A stretch of DNA of 64,000 bases from Quillaja saponaria (Eukaryota > Streptophyta > Magnoliopsida > Fabales > Quillajaceae). The DNA lies in assembly GCA_029379385.1 (NCBI GenBank), contig CM055609.1, forward strand, positions 2,046,001 through 2,110,000. The letters are read 5' to 3'. Under the pieces are notes generated by a model that saw only the letters and a list, made by a program, of their open reading frames with translations, was not told the DNA's origin and ran no database searches. This document shows, one piece after another, positions 50,384 through 62,991 of the stretch (the first letter of the stretch is position 1; each line of letters starts with the position of its first letter). The position numbers and the translations under genes are program-made.

Positions 50384-53300
50384 CAGGAGCAATGTATTGC
50401 ACCTAACTTCAGTATGGAACACAGCTGATGTTTTCAGCAGTCAAGATAGTCTCACATGCACCCTTAATAATCAAATCTGTAGACAAAAATTACAGAAACT
50501 AAAACTGGCAGCTTGAAGCTAAAACAAGGGCAAACACATATATAGGAATCAAATAACAAATAACAATTTAAATAAAATTATGAATGGAAAATTTAAGAAA
50601 AAACTGTTTTAGCAATTTCCAACATAATGTAGATCTGACAACTCTGCAAGTTTTTTGCCTGTAGCATCCCTGATTTCTCTGAGGATGAGGAGGAAAACCT
50701 TATGACCAATATAATGTACGAGGAATTCAATACATAGTGCATAGACAGATGAGATATCCAATAGAAGAACTCATAGTGCTATACAGGCACATACCACATT
50801 TTGGTACCTACAGCAAGACATGGGTAGATGAAAATAGACAAGCTTTGGTAACTGACGACCCACTACTGAGTTTTATAAAGTGTAAGTAATTATAACTGCT
50901 AAGAAAACTACCAAAGTATTTAAGCAATAGAGGATAAACAGAAAACAAATAAGAATGAAACAAAAATGCCACATTACCAAGAATCAACCACACGATGATG
51001 CATAGTCAGCATCCACATTGTTGGGAACGATTTCAAGCAAGTGAAAAATTAATTCAACAAGTTAATAAGCAGTCAGACACGCACAAAACAATAACGATAT
51101 CAAGGGGAGAAAAATGAATCATAAAAGATTGCCTGCCATACTAATATAGTGAGCTTCAGAACATCTAATTCCATTTCCCTGTTTGTTTTTGGAAGTTGAA
51201 ACGATGATGCACAATTCAGGTGCGAAATTAGCAATCACAAACCAAAAATAGGCCAATAATGGAAAAATAAAAGCATGAACAAAAAACAAAAACATAGCAT
51301 CGAGCATGCAAAGCAAACAAGAGAAGTATTTTATAGAAAAAACTGAGGGAACAGTCCACTGGGTAGACGTGATCCCTGACGTTTCTCACAGCTGATTGAA
51401 CACCAAAATAAAAATAAAAAATTTCAAAATTTCTTTAAAATAAATATATATATATATATAATATTGAAATGAACATACCCGGAAAATTGAGCTTACAATA
51501 GCAAAAATATTGAATTACCCAGATTAGGAATTGCGGAATTACCTGAGAAACTGAAAAAGATGATAGGATCCGTGAACCCAAGATCAATAGCAGGTCAAGC
51601 TTTGGAAGACGTTTCTGATTTATCTAACTCTGATTTGTATCCTTATCTTCTCCTTTCAGTTACTCTGAAAAAAAAGGAAAAAGAAACGAAGAATATGAGA
51701 TACGAGACATGACTTAATTGGAAGGCGACAAAGGCACTGAGCAAACGGATGAGAGAAAACGGAAGAATGCCATAGAGAGAGAGAGCGACAGAGAGAGAGT
51801 GCACCCACAGTAATCTATGATCTCTAATTGAAGATTTTATGGGAGAGATGGACGATAATTCATGGTCCGGTCGGGTCATAAAAAATTTTGGGGTGGGTCC
51901 GTCCACGTAGCTCTTGTGGGATCCCAGATGAGTTAATTACTAATTACAGAGTTGATTGTGGTATTGTGGTTGAAATGTTAATTAAGAATATTCGCTCTAA
52001 TTTTATGCGTTTAACCCTTTTCTTTTTCATACAAAATTAAATAATTTTTAAAAAAATTAATAATGGAATTTTGTCAAATAAAATTATTAATCTACTAAAG
52101 TCTCTTCACTTATATATTTTTTTTTTTTTTGAGGACTACTATAATATGCAAAGAGAAGTCATTAAAAATTATTTTATATAAAAAATAATAGCTTAAACTA
52201 TTACTTTGATGAGGGAGATGCACGACTTAATAATTTCGTCTCTTTAATTTCTTCAATCCAGTCTTTAAAATATTCTTCATTGTTTAATTTCTTAATTAAC
52301 TCTCTGAAATACTTTTAATTTATCAATTTCGTCTCACAATATTGAATTTTTACTAATTAAATTCTTAAAAGATTCAATGTTATCAATTTTGTTCCTCCCT
52401 ATATTTGAGTAATTAAAAATATTCTTTGAAGCTAAAAAAATAAAAATGACTTTTTTATTATTAAATTTACATGTTACGTTTAGAATGTAAAATATGAAAA
52501 AGTTTATACTAAATATACTAAGTAAATCTTAAATTTCTAATTCAAAATTTATCCACTTTTTTCATAGTGACAAACTTTAACTAAAACATTAAGGTAAAAA
52601 GAAATAGTATCTCAAGAAAATATGAAATAAATTTGAGATTTAAGAATTTATTATTAATTTAATATATCAATGACAATTTTTTTTTATATTACATCTTAAA
52701 TTTCTAATGTATATTAATAATACAATTTAATTATAATATTATTGTCATTTAAAATTTCAAATAGGTATTTATGTTAATTTAAATTAGTGAAATAGAGAGG
52801 AATGAAAATTGATAATTTTAAATTTTGTTAGGAACTTGATTGATAACATTAAACATTAAAAAACTAAATTGAAAATTTTAAAATCTTTCAGAGATTTATT
52901 TGGTAAATTAAACATTGAATGACAAAATTGATAAATTAAAAAAATATTATTGATAAAATTAAATATTGATTGACAAAATTGATAAGTTAAATATTTTTCA
53001 AGGACCAGAATAATAATTTAGTCAAAAATGATAAAACAAGAGAGTTGGTGCAACTAACAGCCTTAACTCATAATGATTAAAGAACATTTTAAGCTTTATA
53101 TAAATTGGTCATTTAAAATAATAATAATCTAAATACCAAAAAAATAAAAAATTATAATAATCAAAATAATCAAATAAAAGAAAAATATAAAGACTGATTA
53201 GTGTTATCTCTTAAAAACAAATATTTTACGAAAATCAATATAAATCAAACACAATAAACCATGTATAAATAATATAAATATATATTTTTTTAACTTCTAA

Positions 53301-54559
53301 TCAAAAAAACATTTAAATACTTAGTTCTAATGGCATGAAAGTAGGGATTAAAATGTTGATTATGTTTTTTATATAACAAATGTTGCTATAACTTACACAC
53401 ACAAAAAAAAAATCTTATAAGTTCAATGCAGGTGATATTTTGAAAAGTCAATTCCTATTAAAAACGTAAAGTCATTACAAAAATAAAATAAAAAAATTGC
53501 ATGTCTCCTATCATGCAGAAGATCCAAGGTTTTAAATCATTAAAAAGGGTTTTAATATGCATATATTTTTTTTTCAATCAATTTTGTTGAAAACAATGTC
53601 ATATTATTTTTATTTAATACCCTTTTCTAACATGCATTGCATGCATCCTTCATCATGAAAAGCACACAATCATTATTGATTTGATACCCTCACTAATCTA
53701 CGCTAAAAGTTTATTTTTTATGCTTATTCAAACACAATGGTTAATTAATTAAAATCATTTTACATGTTTTGATTTGTTGGTTTCGAGTCAATTTTTATAA
53801 ATTTTGATTAATTCACATTTTTAATCCAATTAAATTAAAGACAATTCTTTATAGTGAGTTTATAAAATTTATGATGTGTAGAATTATTACCAATTGAGAA
53901 GACTTGATTCTCCACCTCTTAGGATAAGTCTTCTTGAACTTTTTAATTATTAAATTAATATATTATTGATGATTTTTACATTTAATATATTATTACCCCA
54001 ACTTGTCCTGATGATCCACATATTTAGGCGAAGAAATAACATCCCTCAAAATTTTCTTATTAAGATCAATATATGTAATGTTACTGAAGATATTTATCAA
54101 TGACTCACACATTTGTAAGAAGAAAAACATCATTAAAAATTTCAATCTCAATGAGATTGGTGCTCTCTATATATGTATGTTTAAATTCTCTATAAATATA
54201 GCTTTATACCAATGCAATTTAGGGCAAAAAATAAATATTTTTCTTAATTGATTAAGTTGTGTCAATAGCTATTTCTAAATAAATTAGCAATTAAGTTTTT
54301 TATTAAAGAAAAAAATCAATCCTTAAACTATCAAGGACACTCAATAAAAACATAGAACCTTCCACAGAAACAATTTAGTCACGTGACACAGAAAGAAACT
54401 TCTGAAAAATCCCACCGTGCCAAATGTATGTCATGATATATCTCTGGTTTTTTTTTTTTTTTTTTCAGATTCACTACTCTTGCCCGCAGATAAGGGGTAC
54501 CTTGATTTCCGAGAAGAAGAAACCCCATGTATTTTTCACATTTTCCCGAGAAAAGGGAA
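50384..54559. other. 5' leader/promoter of the RING gene, then AT-rich intergenic
   Basis: 50384-51650 probably holds 5' UTR exons and introns of the RING gene. 51760-51800 is a GAGA-rich tract at the probable promoter. 51950-54400 is AT-rich without a supported gene and includes a large imperfect inverted repeat (separate entry). A run of T's lies near 54450-54465, just before the ALP1-like pseudogene. Confidence 0.4.
52235..53010. repeat. Imperfect long inverted repeat, possible MITE
   Basis: The left arm (about 52235-52410) repeatedly reads TTATCAATTT.GTC and TCTCTGAAA.A.TTTTAA. The right arm (about 52800-53010), in reverse complement, shows the same words in a similar order (TTATCAATTTTGTCA, AATCTCTGAAAGATTTTAAA). 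Both arms are AT-rich and diverged. I could not define sharp ends or a target duplication, so the class is open. Confidence 0.45.
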
Positions 54560-55395
54560 ATGGAATCCCGGAAATTGGCAGCTCTACTGTCTTCCCTAAT
54601 CTCACAAATTCCGCTCCTCATTCTCCACTCCTTTGTCTCTCACCTCCATCTGATTTCGATTCCAATTTCTATGCAAATGTTTTCCCTCTCATCCACCATT
54701 TTCTTCTTACACAAGAAATCGTCGCTTCCCTTTCCCTCGTCTCCATTTCAAGAAAACGCAAGTTGGCCAATTTGTCATTACCGAATTCCGAGCCCATTAA
54801 CGAGGGAAGAGGAGAAGAAGGACCCGGTGGGTCCCAAATCCAGATGGTTACTTTCGGGCTTGCTTGAACCTTTGCTAGAGTGTCGTGACCCGGTTGGGTT
54901 TTTCCTTAATCTCTCCCCCGGGGTTAGGCTCCGTATGGGTCTGTTCCGGTTGGCCAACGGCTGTGACTACCCCAAAATTTCAAAACAATTTGGGGTTTCA
55001 GAATCGGCAGCGAGGTCTTGTGTCAAGCAATTATGCCGGGTTCTCTGTACTAATTTTCGTTTTTGGGTTGCTTTTCCCGTTTCAAATGAGCTTCAATATG
55101 TGTGTGATGGGTTTAAAAGTATTTCTGGGTTGCCAAATTATTGTGGAGTTATTGCCTCTGCTGGGTTTAATATTGTCAATAAAGAAAAATCTTTTGAAGA
55201 TAGCATTGCAGCTAAAATTGTAGTGGATTCCACCTCAAGATTTTTTAGCATTGTTGCAGCTTTTAGTAGCAACCAGAAGGGAGATTATTGAATTCCTCTC
55301 CAGTTTATGTTAATGGTGTATCTATAAATCAGTATTTGATATTTTGATTGGAGATGCAAGGTATCCTTTGCTTCTATGATTAATGGTGTCTTTTG
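54560..55395 (+). pseudogene. ALP1-like (domesticated PIF/Harbinger transposase) pseudogene
   Basis: The text matches plant ALP1-like proteins, which descend from Harbinger-type nucleases and work with Polycomb. The start MESRKLAALLSSLISQ is in one frame. FPLIHHFLLTQEIVASLSLV and SISRKRK are in another. The longest block is back in the first frame: LLEPLLECRDPVG, LRMGLFRLANG, KQFGVSESAARSCVKQLCRV and SIAAKIVVDSTSRFFSIVAA. After the stop at 55289-55291 the homology continues in other frames (SSPVYVNG, then GDARYPLL and LMVSFV with an internal stop) and fades by 55395. So there are at least two frameshifts and several stops, and the C-terminal third is gone. A long ORF of 254 codons remains by chance and could be mis-annotated as a gene. 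Confidence 0.8.
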
Positions 55396-57528
55396 TTTTG
55401 CAGTAGGCTATTTCAATATCTCTGTTTCATAATGACAGAACAAATATGGAGTTGTTACTTTGAGAAAGGATATTTGATTTTATCCCTCTGTGCTTTATGA
55501 TTCCGATGCCCATAATAATAGGTCTTATGGCTTGTGGGAACTCATTAGATTGGCTATTTTCAGTTTACTTCTTAACCTCAGCAGGATTTGTGTATCCTAG
55601 TTTGTTGTTGACTAGCCCTCAAAGACTAGTAGCTAGACCACACTTTCATGCTCTTTATTCACTATGTTCCCAGGTGGGCCTTTTGTCAAGAAGAACCATA
55701 GGACTACGTTAATGGTCTGTTGATTGAAAACAATGTGCAACAATTGTTCATAGTAAATGATCAAGCCATGATATAAAAGTTCTATAACACTTTCTTGTCA
55801 TATTAGCTGTGATGTAATTGTTGAAATGACCGTAAAAACAGTTGAAAGGACAAAAATGTATTGCTTAGTGGGTTATATTTTTCATGTCTTTTTGGAAAAT
55901 TTGGACCTGGTACCTTGAAAGAATGTTGTTTTTCTCATTATGTGCAGATTCCAGTTTTTGTGCAACAGCTACTGAGTCACTCCCATAATTATATTTGGTT
56001 TTGTGATTCCAATCTGCAGCAGCCAGAATTTCAGAAATTAATTACACAGGAAATTAGTTTTTGTACTTCTTCGATCAACCCGAGTTCTTGATTCTTGATG
56101 TTCAAACTTACCTTGATGAACAAGTGTTCATATCATTTCTCTTATAGTTTAGCAGTACTTCATTATCATCATTCTGCAAGTACTATTATCACTAATCAAA
56201 TGAAAAAGAGACAGTCAAGGTGCATGGAGCAGCACTGTGAGTCTGTGAGACTGTGACCCTTCTAGTAAAGGATGTATCTCTATTAGAGTTTTACCATGCA
56301 CCAGTATTGTGCACTTAGTTTGTATTTTCTGATGAACTTTTATTGTTACGAGGTAAACAAAACTTGGTTGAGGTTGATGGTAAGAGGATGTAGCAATATT
56401 GGGACCTTTAAGGTATGTATACCATCAATGAAGCTCTCTAAGGTCTTAGACTAAACAAATGCCCAAGGGCATTTGGCCTTTAGCTATGGTGGGTCAATAC
56501 CATTACTGGGGCTCATGGCTCTCGAAGTCGAAATCACAGCAATGGCTCTGAAAGTTGAATTTTTTGTCCTTTGGGGTAGGTGATATTTTCTTTTCATCAT
56601 TTTTTGATATCTGAAAAGTAAATGCTAATGAAAAAGTTGAAAACTAATGGGGTAGGTGAATGATGGATTGGGTTCATTGGACAAAGTTTTTAAGGTACAC
56701 AGGTGACAGGGACAAAACAAAGGAACAACAACCACACCCAATTAGGAAGTTTCCTTGTGAAGGTGGCTTCAGCCTGACATAGTCAGCGAGTCATCTTTCC
56801 TTTCATTTAAGACTAGTTTGATTAGCATTCTCATATTCTGTGGTTGTTAAACAGTAGTAGCCCTGTATGGCTTTGACTCAAAGCAAATATGCAATACTCC
56901 TCTCCTTTTTTTAAGACCTTACCAATAACATACCTAATAATTATCAACTTTTCCTTCAATTTGTAAATTCAGGGTATATTGCTCTGTAACCTCTTTTTTA
57001 CCATGTATACATATTTTTTGGTTGATTTGCAAGTAGGATTTATGTGATTTAGATTTACAACTAATTTTAAGCCAAATTTCTGAATTTCCATTGTTATGCC
57101 TTAATTATCATAATCTTCTTCAACTTTTCTTTCATTCCAGGACATCTTGTAGGATTAGTTCTTACAAGTTATATATTCACTTCAAAATTGACTACATATT
57201 TGGTTATTTGGGAAATCATTCAACAATCTTTTTAAATAAAATTGTACATATTGTAAAATATTTGATCGTTACATGAATTATATATTTTTGACTAGACTAA
57301 AAGAATAATTAGTTGAGATATTCGTAAACTAGTCTGAATATACTTAATTATTAAAATTATATTTTGTCGATTCTAAAGATATTTTTGTTTTTGTTAAGAT
57401 ATTTTTAAAGATTTTAAAACCTTGATAAGGAGGAAGAAACAAATGCTCTTGACCACCAAAGATCAAATCTTATTTACAATACATAAGCAATCCTCCCCCA
57501 ATTTTTAATTAAAAAATTTTCAGCAACT

Positions 57529-57563
<35 letters not shown>

Positions 57564-57714
57564 AAAGAAAAGTTTATAGAAAATTAGGAATAGTTGAGGG
57601 TGGCCACTAAGGTAGTAAGACTTATGACTTCTACATCCAATGCGAACACCATACCAAATTATTTTGCGACGTAGAACTCTTGGGCCCTACTTTATAATAC
57701 CCAAAGGCACCCTC

Positions 57715-57721
57715 ACCAACC
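57715..57721 (+). promoter_or_regulatory. AC-II element (ACCAACC) upstream of CCoAOMT
   Basis: ACCAACC within CTCACCAACCCACCACC matches the AC-II box bound by R2R3-MYB factors in lignin and phenylpropanoid gene promoters. It lies about 575 bases before the start codon. A second ACCAACC is at 58104-58110. Role inferred from motif and gene type. Confidence 0.5.
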
Positions 57722-58184
57722 CACCACCTCTCCTACTATTTGGCATCTAAAAAAATATTTTAAAAGGCAATATAGAATTATTTCAGCAATCATTAACTTT
57801 TTATGTATTCCTAAGTAATTTTTTTTTAAAGTAGTGTCCGAACAATACATATCTTGACTACTACATATATTTTAATTCAGTTAAATACATATAATTTATG
57901 TCAATACTAAAAAATTTATAAAATTTTTCTATAAAATCAATAAAAAAAAGAGCCTATATTCTTACTTACCAAGTGTTTTTAAGTAATTTTTATTGGACAT
58001 AAATGTATAAATAGGCCTCTGCATAAAATTTGTACTAATGAGTGGGGCCATTCCAGTAAGGCCCAAGCAAGGGAGCTTGAACCTCACCTCACTCCAAGTT
58101 CTCACCAACCCCCGACCGCTTGGCTGGCGGTCCTACCAGCTCCTGCTTATTTTTCACCGGTTCAAACCGGACACTTTATCCTCA

Positions 58185-58193
58185 TATATACCT
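58185..58193 (+). promoter_or_regulatory. Candidate TATA box of CCoAOMT
   Basis: CATATATAC lies about 100 bases before the ATG, which would give a leader of roughly 70 nt. Another good TATA-like box, TATAAATA at 58006-58013, would place transcription start upstream of the second AC element. I cannot decide between the two. Confidence 0.4.
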
Positions 58194-58290
58194 TCTTCTT
58201 ACATATCTCTTCAGGCTCAGCTTAATTCTAAAACACTGAGCATAAATCCACAAAGAAACAGAGAGAAAAAAAGAAGAAGAAATTACAGTA

Positions 58291-59463
<1,173 letters not shown>

Positions 59464-60144
59464 GAGCCCCATCAACCAACCTCCCGTGCTTCACCTTCCC
59501 TGTCTCTGATTTCAAAATGGGAAAAAAATATTACTGGGTGTTCTCTAATTTTTCTTTCCCTGCATACTATATTTGCATTTTTTTTTCTTCCAATGGAACG
59601 GTGGATAACTGAATGTATTATTAATGCTTCTTCCTTTTACAAAATTTGCTTCCTTTCGTTACTTAGTTGATAAGAATCCTATTGAATATGGAATACTTTA
59701 CTGCCTTACTCCATTGCCTAATGCTTTGTCATGGACCCCCAATTCGGCCATTAGTTGGTGAAGGGGTCTTCACCCACCAACCCACCAAACCACTAAACCA
59801 AAGCCAATTCTTTTAGAAATATATAAAAAGTCAATTGTAAGGTGGATTCTTGGTGACCACTTAACCTTCATGTTATGTCGAAGGTGTATGTCTAACAAAT
59901 AAATTGGTACAAATCTTAGTTTTCCCTCTTTATGGTAGCAGTTAAGATCCTCAAGGACTCAAGGTTCTGATAGAGGCGTTTGTACCCAAAGAATACAAAG
60001 ACAATTGGACATTGAAAAAAGGTTGGCTTAATTATAATTGACACTTTGATTACTTGCGAAGTTCAATAAGATCAGTCATCATCTTTCGTAGACAGATGCT
60101 CACTGTACAAACAAAACATTGGGCTTTTCTTTCGTAGACATTAA
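59464..60144. other. 3' flank of CCoAOMT
   Basis: Probable 3' UTR followed by spacer. No other feature is supported. Confidence 0.35.
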
Positions 60145-60820
60145 GGGTGTGTTTGGAACAAACATATTGAAAAAATTGAATTCATTCTAAACGAATTATA
60201 TTATAATTTTGTGTTTGGAATCAATTTTAAATAGAATTCAATTCAGTTTAAATCTTATTCTATTAACAAAATTTCCTTTTGAATTCTTACCAAAATTGGT
60301 CTTATTTGATAAGAATTCAATTCATTATTTTACCAAAAAACTGATTTGACCAATATAACCCCACCTTTCAATAATTATTACACTATTTTTCTTTTACTCT
60401 ATTCAAAAAGAGAAAACGGAAGGCAAAAGTGATGAATTCAATTTTAAACATATCCCATCTTTTAATAATTATAAACATATTCATTTCTGCTAATTAATTT
60501 GTTGACTTCTCACCTCTCTCTCTGAATTTTAATAGGAGGTCCAAGTATATCTATCCAGTAAAGTGATGGCAAAATTAACAAGTTAACTATAATTCAATTT
60601 ATAATATAAGGGTAATGTTGTAAAAGTACTAAATTAAATTAAATTAAATTCTTTCAAATATATTTATAAACCAAACATAATAATTCAATTGAATTCAATT
60701 AAATTCTAATAGTAATATGATTTGTTTCAAACATTACAAAATGATTTCAAATAAAATGAAATGAATTCAATTCAATTCAATTCAATTCAATTCATTGATA
60801 AATTTGTTTCAAACACACCC
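60145..60820. mobile_element. Tourist-like (PIF/Harbinger) MITE with EcoRI-like GAATTCAATTC repeats
   Basis: A 676-bp element is bounded by near-perfect inverted ends, GGGTGTGTTTGGAACAAA on the left and GGGTGTGTTTGAAACAAA (reverse complement) on the right. It is flanked on both sides by TAA (60142-60144 and 60821-60823), the target duplication typical of Harbinger/Tourist elements. The interior is AT-rich, broadly palindromic and full of GAATT/AATTC words, including an (ATTCA)n run at 60765-60794. No ORF is present. Confidence 0.8.
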
Positions 60821-60823
60821 TAA

Positions 60824-62183
60824 AAAAAAAGGTTGGTTAATTTGTGTCTAGTTCCATTAAAATAAAAAAAAGAAGAAAACATTGGGCTTTGACACCCTTT
60901 GATATTGTCTTTGGGTAATGAACGTGTCAATCACTAGCTAAACTGCAATAATATCAAATCCGACTTAAACTTGGGAGTGATTTAATCTATAGGGGTAATC
61001 TAAAACTTCCAGCAGGTTTCCATCTATTTAACATCGAGCATCATCTGCATAACTCGATAGCTATTGACTAGTAGTCTCCTACTCACCTAGGAGACAAGAG
61101 GGCAGTTGAGTATCGTGCATTGGACATGTAATGCAAGCCTAAACCAAATTGCTAGAAAACATTGGGCTTTTACACCCTGATCATGATTTGCAGCACTTCT
61201 TAAGAGAAGTCTATCACTTTCACAAATACTTTATACTCAGTGCCTAAGGAAAATGACAACCAGATCGATAACAGTAGTATCAGTATACTTCATGTCACAA
61301 ATATAGTGACACCTACTCTAAGAAAGATGCTCACTATACAAAATAGACAAGGCGAATTATATGCACATGGAATATTATGGAGTTACAACTAGCTACACAC
61401 GAGCCTCAGCCAAAGCAAAGAAAAGAGAAAAACTACAAGGTCCAGCAAACTCGTCTAAGATGAAGAACTACGAGCCATGCGTGTAGGACACAAGTATGTT
61501 CAACATGACTGTCAATCAATATATATTGCTCAAACCCACTAGTCAAAAACTGAAAATCATCAGGCAAACTTATATAACAGCATTATATTACTTTCATGCC
61601 TAGATGAAATCTCCTTCAGTTAATGCGTACTGACTTAGCCCAAGAGATTATAAGTAAGAAAAACATCCAAACATCACCAAACGGTGATCTAATTAATATC
61701 CTGATTATAAGATTCGGGCAAAGTAAAAACAGAACCTATCTTAATGCTGAAATGGCACGAGGCATGCATTCCAGAGGGCTACAATTGATAGCCCATCAAA
61801 ACCCAGTATGAGCTATTCCCCCTAAGGTTTGAGAAATATCTCATTTGCCAGCAAAATCCCCCCAGACTTAAGCCTTAACTACCATCATCAGAGACAGATT
61901 ATGTTTGGTAAATTCAAGTGCATTGCCAGCTCTGTCCAACATAACACAAAAGTGTATCAGAATGGAGAAGAAAGTGTAAAAAAGAGACCTTCCATAGGGT
62001 ACGGTTAAAACTTGAAAGAAAGCTATAATTCTGCGCACAGAAAAACCTCACACAAAAAAATTACGAATTTCTAACTAGCATATGCATTCTACAAAACCAG
62101 CAGTGGTTCAACAAAGATAATACACCAATGCACATGAACCCAATAGTATTCATTCAGTAGCAATGACAGAAAAATAAACAGCA
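60824..62183. other. Intergenic
   Basis: No gene is supported. The phrase ACATTGGGCTTT recurs near 60115, 60880 and 61159, followed by ACACCCT in the last two, so a short local duplication brackets the MITE. Confidence 0.4.
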
Positions 62184-62452
62184 TCTAAAGAATCGATGAG
62201 GAAATTTAAGCATTATCGAGACATAAGTTCTGGAAAAGAAAGCATTCCATTATCCATACTTTGTGAAGTCTGTCTAAAGAATCCATGAGGAAATTTCAGC
62301 ATTATCGAGACATAAACTCTGGAAACGAAAGCATTCCATTATCCATACTTTGTGAAGTCTGTCTAAAGAATCCATGAGGAAATTTCAGCATTATCGAGAC
62401 GTAAGTTCTGGAAACGAAAGCATTCCATTATCCATACTTTGTGAAGTCTGTC
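62184..62452. repeat. 89-bp tandem repeat, three copies
   Basis: Three head-to-tail copies with an exact period of 89 bp begin at about 62184, 62273 and 62362. Each contains GAGGAAATTT.AGCATTATCG, TTCTGGAAA.GAAAGCATTC and CATTATCCATACTTTGTGAA. Copies 2 and 3 are nearly identical; copy 1 differs at a few positions. The array lies about 100 bases past the RPS16 stop on the minus strand, so it probably falls in or next to its 3' UTR. Confidence 0.9.
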
Positions 62453-62556
62453 AAAATTTTCGGTTACAATGAAGCTACCGATTAACATCACATTTTCTTG
62501 AAACGAAAGACCCAAAACAAAATAAAACCTTTGTGCCCAGGATTCAATAGACCGCA

Positions 62557-62991
62557 TCAACGGTAGGACTTCTGAAACCTGGCACGAGCACCACGACCAC
62601 CGAATTTCTTGGGCTCGCAGCGCCTTGGATCAGCGACAAGCAGAGTCCTATCGTACCTAACCAGGATGTCCTTGATCTCCTTCTTGCTCTGCTCATCTAC
62701 ATACTTCTGATAAAAAGCGACGAGGGCTTTGGCTATGCTCTGACGAATTGCATAGATCTGTGAGGTGTGCCCACCACCCTTGACTCGAATACGCATATCA
62801 ACACCATTGAAACGGTGTCGTCCCAAGAGAAGAATGGGCTCGACTGCCTTCATCCGGAGGATCTCCGGTTCCACAAGCTCGATTGGGCAGCCATTGATCT
62901 TGATCAATCCACGACCGCGCTTGCAGTAGGTTACGGCCACAGCAGTCTTCTTTCTGCCAAAGCATTGAACTGACTCTATAGGTGCCGCCAT
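62557..62991 (-). CDS. RPS16: 40S ribosomal protein S16 (uS9), intronless
   Basis: 144 aa from ATG 62991 ([20 protein letters not shown]), with an open but non-conserved extension upstream to 63150 that I did not use. It is a component of the small cytosolic ribosomal subunit whose C-terminal tail reaches the P-site tRNA. Hallmarks: [37 protein letters not shown], and the basic tail [14 protein letters not shown], which ends in the conserved Tyr-Arg. It is complete with no defects. Upstream on the plus strand, GGTTGGGCTT near 63067-63076 contains a site II-like TGGGCT motif, common in plant ribosomal protein promoters. Confidence 0.97.
   Translation of the reverse strand: MAAPIESVQCFGRKKTAVAVTYCKRGRGLIKINGCPIELVEPEILRMKAVEPILLLGRHRFNGVDMRIRVKGGGHTSQIYAIRQSIAKALVAFYQKYVDEQSKKEIKDILVRYDRTLLVADPRRCEPKKFGGRGARARFQKSYR

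Larger units (their letters stand above)
55396..58290. other. Intergenic and CCoAOMT upstream region
   Basis: 55396-57400 has no supported gene. Around 57530-57562 is a run of about 32 A's. 57600-58290 is the promoter and leader of the CCoAOMT gene (see regulatory entries). Confidence 0.4.

Noticed and set aside
54424..54867. 147-codon ORF overlapping the ALP1-like pseudogene
   Set aside because: Part of it is the second frame of the pseudogene; the rest is non-homologous. Not a separate gene.
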